Shown: piece after piece, positions 61,315 to 64,000 of the stretch
How the letters are laid out: each line of letters opens with the position of its first letter
Position numbering within the stretch: the first letter of the stretch is position 1
Notes under the pieces: generated by a model
The model's input: the letters and a program-made list of their open reading frames with translations, nothing else
Told to the model about the DNA's origin: nothing
The model's database searches: none
Made by a program: the position numbers and the translations under genes
Source of the DNA: Eubacteriales bacterium
Lineage (GTDB): Bacteria; Bacillota; Clostridia; Christensenellales; CAG-138
Direction: 5' to 3'
Assembly: GCA_021373115.1 (NCBI GenBank)
Contig: JAJFTI010000010.1
Coordinates: 1 to 64,000, forward strand
DNA: 64,000 nucleotides

Positions 61315-61343
61315 AGTCTAACAGCCCGTTCGGGTACTGTAAA
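61315..61343 (-). promoter_or_regulatory. Promoter of the DUF5711-CvpA unit
   Basis: TTTACA (61338-61343) and TAGACT (61315-61320), spacer 17, minus strand. Confidence 0.5.
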
Positions 61344-61379
61344 GCAAACTTTCTGTGTCCCGCGCGGGCTTGGTAGCGT

Positions 61380-62264
61380 TCATTTCGGAACGACGACACT
61401 CAGCGCTTTCGGGATAATCTTAAAGGTTACGGGCGTTCCCGGCAGGATATCGCCGTCCACATCCAGCAGCGAGGCCGGTTCGCAGACCGCCGTGAGTTCC
61501 GTGGTTTTAAAGTAGGTCACGTACTTCGTTGTCAGGTGCTCGCCCTTCAAAAACTTCGGTAAAATCAGGTATGCGTTCAGCTTGGATACGTTGTTAATAA
61601 TGCAGATATCCAGCAACCCGTCAAACGGATCGGCCTTTGGCGTCACCATCATGCCGCCGCCAAAGTGCGTTCCGTTGCCCGCGGCGATAATAAGCACCTG
61701 TGCTTCCATGGAGCCGCCCGGCCAGCTGATCGTTGTCTTTCGCGAATTCAGGTGCAGGAGCGCGGTCAGCAACCCCCGCATATAAGCCAGCGAACCGTTC
61801 TTCATCCGCTTTTTGTATATCTCCACGTAACGAAGAACATCCACGTCGAATCCAAAGCCCGCGACGTTAAAATAGAGCAGGTCGTTTGCCATCGCCGCGT
61901 CCATCTGCCGCACCTCGCCGTCCAGCGCAATCTCCAGCGCGGCAAGCGGGTCGTTCGGAATCTTGAGCGGACGGATGATGTCGTTGCCCGTTCCGCAGGA
62001 GATAATACCCAGCGGAATGTTCGTGTTCATCAACGCCATCGCAACTTCCCGGATGGTTCCGTCGCCGCCCAGCACAACAATCTTTTTCGCGCCGTTTGCG
62101 GCAGCTTCTTTCGCAAGCTCCGTTGCGTTGCCTGCATAGGCACTCTTTTCCGCGGTAAAGGCAATGCCGCGTTCGGCAAGCGCGTCCGTCACCAGCTGAT
62201 ATGCGCGCACCGCCGCGCCGTTTCCCGCAACAGGGTTCCAAATCAAATGCAGTTCCGAAAGCAT
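61380..62264 (-). CDS. Diacylglycerol/lipid kinase (YegS/BmrU family)
   Basis: 294 residues. Nucleotide-binding GGDGTIREVAMAL and ISCGTGNDIIRP, and the second domain with GNGTHFGGGMMVTPKADPFDGLLD. Phosphorylates diacylglycerol or a related lipid at the membrane, recycling it for phospholipid synthesis. ATG at 62264 with a weak AGGGGG 7 bases upstream. Confidence 0.92.
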   Translation of the reverse strand: MLSELHLIWNPVAGNGAAVRAYQLVTDALAERGIAFTAEKSAYAGNATELAKEAAANGAKKIVVLGGDGTIREVAMALMNTNIPLGIISCGTGNDIIRPLKIPNDPLAALEIALDGEVRQMDAAMANDLLYFNVAGFGFDVDVLRYVEIYKKRMKNGSLAYMRGLLTALLHLNSRKTTISWPGGSMEAQVLIIAAGNGTHFGGGMMVTPKADPFDGLLDICIINNVSKLNAYLILPKFLKGEHLTTKYVTYFKTTELTAVCEPASLLDVDGDILPGTPVTFKIIPKALSVVVPK

Positions 62265-62323
62265 GCGAAAACCCCCTACATATTGTGTTGTGATAGCAGA
62301 TGTGCTTCTTTAGACCCAACGCC

Positions 62324-62352
62324 AGTATAAAGCATTTGCCGTTCTGCTTCAA
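62324..62352 (-). promoter_or_regulatory. Promoter of the lipid kinase gene
   Basis: TTGAAG (62347-62352) and TATACT (62324-62329), spacer 17, minus strand. Confidence 0.55.
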
Positions 62353-62397
62353 CCCCGCATTCCATTCGCTTGCTCGATTCGCAACGCTGTCCGACAG

Positions 62398-62430
62398 AAA
62401 AAAGACGGTCCGGCAGTTTCTGCCGAACCG
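62398..62430 (-). terminator. Terminator of the phage-type genes
   Basis: Stem CGGT-c-CGGCAG / CTGCCG-a-ACCG with loop TTT (62406-62430); the A run at 62398-62403 is a T tract on the minus strand. It closes the phage-type unit that enters from the right. Confidence 0.8.
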
Positions 62431-62455
62431 TTTGGAACACAGCGTCGCGCGCGTG

Positions 62456-63250
62456 TTACGGAAAACTCGGATACTTTCCCTGCAGTTGGAGATACCCGCC
62501 GTATCCAACCGAAGCAAGAATCTCCGCGCGGTACCGCGCCCCTTCTGCGGTCGTTGCCTGGTAGACGCCCGCCCGTTCCTGCGAGGAGAGAAGACCCAGA
62601 AAAGTCTCCACGTTTTCGCGGGATGTGGCGGTTACCTTGCCGGCGGAACCGCCGGAACCGCCGGAGCTCTTTTTCTTGTAGTAGGTAAAAAGCTGCGCCG
62701 CTGCCGAGTACGCAAGCTCGTAGGCCGCCTGCCGTTGTTCCGCATTGAATTTCTGCACCTCCAGCAGGCGGTCGTTTTCGGTTTCCACGCCCTCGGAAAC
62801 GTATTTCGCCAGTGTGGAGCCATAATCCGACTCCATGGCGGCAATATCGCTCGACTCCGCGTTTTGCTGGCGGTTTTTCACATCGGTCACGTAGGTGCTC
62901 GCGCCCATCCCCCGCGCAATCGCATCCGCGTCCAGATTCGCTTGATTTGTCAGCGTCTGTTCCTTTCGCGTTGCGATCGCCTTATCGTAACTCGGGCGCA
63001 GCCAGCCGGCAACCGACGTACGAATCTCTTCTTCGTCCTTTGCGTCGTAACGAATCTCCTGCGGCGCAAAGCGGTTGTACATATCCTCAATCAATCCGCT
63101 CAAAACATTCGCGTCGCTGATGCCGGAGCTTCCTCCCGAGCCGGAACCGCCCGAATACGATCCGGTGATCCCAATCGTTGCTTTCCCGTTGGTCATATCC
63201 CTCCGTCCAATGGTTGTCGCTTTACCGATGCCGCCAATCGAAATGGCCAT
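62456..63250 (-). CDS. Phage-type virion-like protein, unknown
   Basis: 264 residues. Starts MAISIGGIGKATTIGRRD, then a Gly/Ser linker (SYSGGSGSGGSSG) and a mainly helical region (about 45-200) with many Asp/Glu/Gln. A short Gly-Ser loop (KKKSSGGSGGSAGK) precedes the last part (VETFLGLLSSQERAGVYQ). No cell-anchoring signal. Composition and place beside other phage-like genes suggest a virion or internal protein; no family recognised. AAGGGGG stands 5 bases before the ATG. Confidence 0.5.
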   Translation of the reverse strand: MAISIGGIGKATTIGRRDMTNGKATIGITGSYSGGSGSGGSSGISDANVLSGLIEDMYNRFAPQEIRYDAKDEEEIRTSVAGWLRPSYDKAIATRKEQTLTNQANLDADAIARGMGASTYVTDVKNRQQNAESSDIAAMESDYGSTLAKYVSEGVETENDRLLEVQKFNAEQRQAAYELAYSAAAQLFTYYKKKSSGGSGGSAGKVTATSRENVETFLGLLSSQERAGVYQATTAEGARYRAEILASVGYGGYLQLQGKYPSFP

Positions 63251-63270
63251 TTTTTCCCCCTTCTCTGTCG

Positions 63271-63459
63271 TTATTCCTGCGAGGACAGATAGTCCTCAAT
63301 CTCCAGCTGTTTTTGATACATCGTTTCGAAATTCTGGTTCAGGTTCCCCTCGTTTTGCGCGGCGCTTAAATCGTAGTCCTCCCGCGAAGCGCCGTCTTCA
63401 ACCAACCTCGAAAAATAAACCGGAAACAGCGCCTGCAGTCCCGTGCGGTTATATGCCAT
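63271..63459 (-). CDS. Small phage-type protein (62 aa)
   Basis: 62 residues starting MAYNRTGLQALFPVYFSRL and ending in an acidic helix (YQKQLEIEDYLSSQE). AAAAGGAG stands 6 bases before the ATG. Unknown; 20 bases upstream of the 264-residue gene and clearly in the same unit. Confidence 0.55.
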   Translation of the reverse strand: MAYNRTGLQALFPVYFSRLVEDGASREDYDLSAAQNEGNLNQNFETMYQKQLEIEDYLSSQE

Positions 63460-63473
63460 TCGTTTCTCCTTTT

Positions 63474-64000
63474 CTAGAGCGTGCGCCGCTGCAGATCCAG
63501 CAGCAGCTCCACGCCGCCGTCAATCGTGAACCGGGAGCCGTTTACATTTCGAAGTACGAGCTGAAACGCTCTGCCTTCCCCGGTTAATCCGAGTTCCAAA
63601 ATTCGCTCGCCGCTGCCCGGCATAAGCCGCTCGTTATAGACCGTTCCGCTTTCCGTCACCGCCTCTACGGAAAGAATTCCGCCGCTGCCGCGCAGGTAGA
63701 GCTCCTCCAGCCGCTTGGAAACTGACTTCGCGTCGAGGTCCGCCATAGGCGTTTTCCAGTATGCGTCTATCCGCGTGCCGTCATAGGTATCGCCCTCATC
63801 AAACCGGCAGACGTAACCGTTTCCATCCAGCAGGTAAAGCGTGCCGCCCGCGGCGGATATTCCGTTTGCCGAAAACCCGCGCCGGACCATGTAAGTGCCC
63901 CGATCCAGATCGTAAACGAGAATCGCATCGTTCGGTCCTTCGCCCGCGCTTTCCCGAAGCGCAAAATAGAGGCGTTCCCGGCAAACCGCGGCGCAACAGG
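63474..64000 (-). CDS. Phage-type structural protein, cut by the window edge
   Basis: Open through the right edge: the frame continues upstream of the ATG at 63890 (ERLYFALRESAGEGPNDAILVYDLDRGTY), so the start lies outside. The visible part reads as short beta repeats (GTLYLLDGNGYVCRFDEGDTYDG), then AYWKTPMADLDAKSVSKRLEELYLRGSGG, similar in style to phage tail or head-associated proteins with propeller-like blades. Family assignment is uncertain; it ends 15 bases before the 62-residue gene. Confidence 0.5.
   Translation of the reverse strand, partial: CCAAVCRERLYFALRESAGEGPNDAILVYDLDRGTYMVRRGFSANGISAAGGTLYLLDGNGYVCRFDEGDTYDGTRIDAYWKTPMADLDAKSVSKRLEELYLRGSGGILSVEAVTESGTVYNERLMPGSGERILELGLTGEGRAFQLVLRNVNGSRFTIDGGVELLLDLQRRTL

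Overview
The window is 64 kb of a moderately high-GC bacterial chromosome from a Gram-positive Firmicute of the class Clostridia. Supporting signs are the rpmH-rnpA-yidD-yidC-jag-mnmE order, a YacL-type PIN/TRAM protein beside a CarD-family regulator, a DarA-type c-di-AMP receptor, a Re-citrate-synthase-like enzyme, strong AGGAGG ribosome sites with frequent TTG/GTG starts, and consensus TTGACA/TATAAT promoters. A Christensenellales-like uncultured clostridium would fit, but that is a guess. The left edge carries a near-perfect rRNA-type promoter and leader reading left, so an rRNA gene probably lies just outside. No tRNA, CRISPR array, insertion sequence or origin was recognised inside.

Layout. 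0.5-3 kb (+): a short alanyl-tRNA synthetase overlapping a DUF695/RraB-like gene. 3.1-7.4 kb (-): the rpmH operon (ribosomal protein L34, RNase P protein, YidD, YidC, Jag, MnmE) from one strong promoter. 7.5-15.6 kb (-): PIN/TRAM, CarD, PRPP synthetase, PHP phosphoesterase, FtsH, Hpt, TilS. 15.7-25.3 kb: radC, a SIMPL lipoprotein, then ftsK-rimO-pgsA-cinA-recA (+). 25.3-29.7 kb: a DUF2087/DUF3267 pair, a zinc-ribbon membrane protein, darA, a MATE exporter and a solitary Sfp-type phosphopantetheinyl transferase.

29.7-31.5 kb (-) is a self-contained phage lysis cassette (37-residue ORF, endolysin, XhlA-like protein, holin) sitting among host genes. 31.6-41.1 kb holds accessory metabolism and regulation: a YbaK-GNAT fusion, PlsC-like acyltransferase, family 2 glycoside hydrolase, cation exporter, YegP, an S24-type repressor whose usual Lys is Arg, and an XRE/MDR/membrane-protein operon. 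41.2-46.7 kb encodes two paralogous membrane-anchored PQQ-like beta-propeller proteins, one with a nine-unit 42-bp repeat encoding a Ser-rich cytoplasmic tail, plus a DUF1002 protein.

47-49.5 kb is a polar amino-acid ABC importer. 50.9-55.6 kb is a polyamine-type ABC importer (potABCD) behind an XRE-cupin regulator with a dyad operator. 55.6-62.3 kb has the Re-citrate-synthase-like enzyme, a DUF4230 protein, a three-gene envelope cluster (DUF5711 propeller, CvpA, sensor-like protein without output domain) and a lipid kinase. From 62.4 kb to the right edge, leftward-reading phage-type genes begin. They and the isolated lysis cassette may be parts of one domesticated phage-derived element; this is inference and is the most attractive lead in the window.
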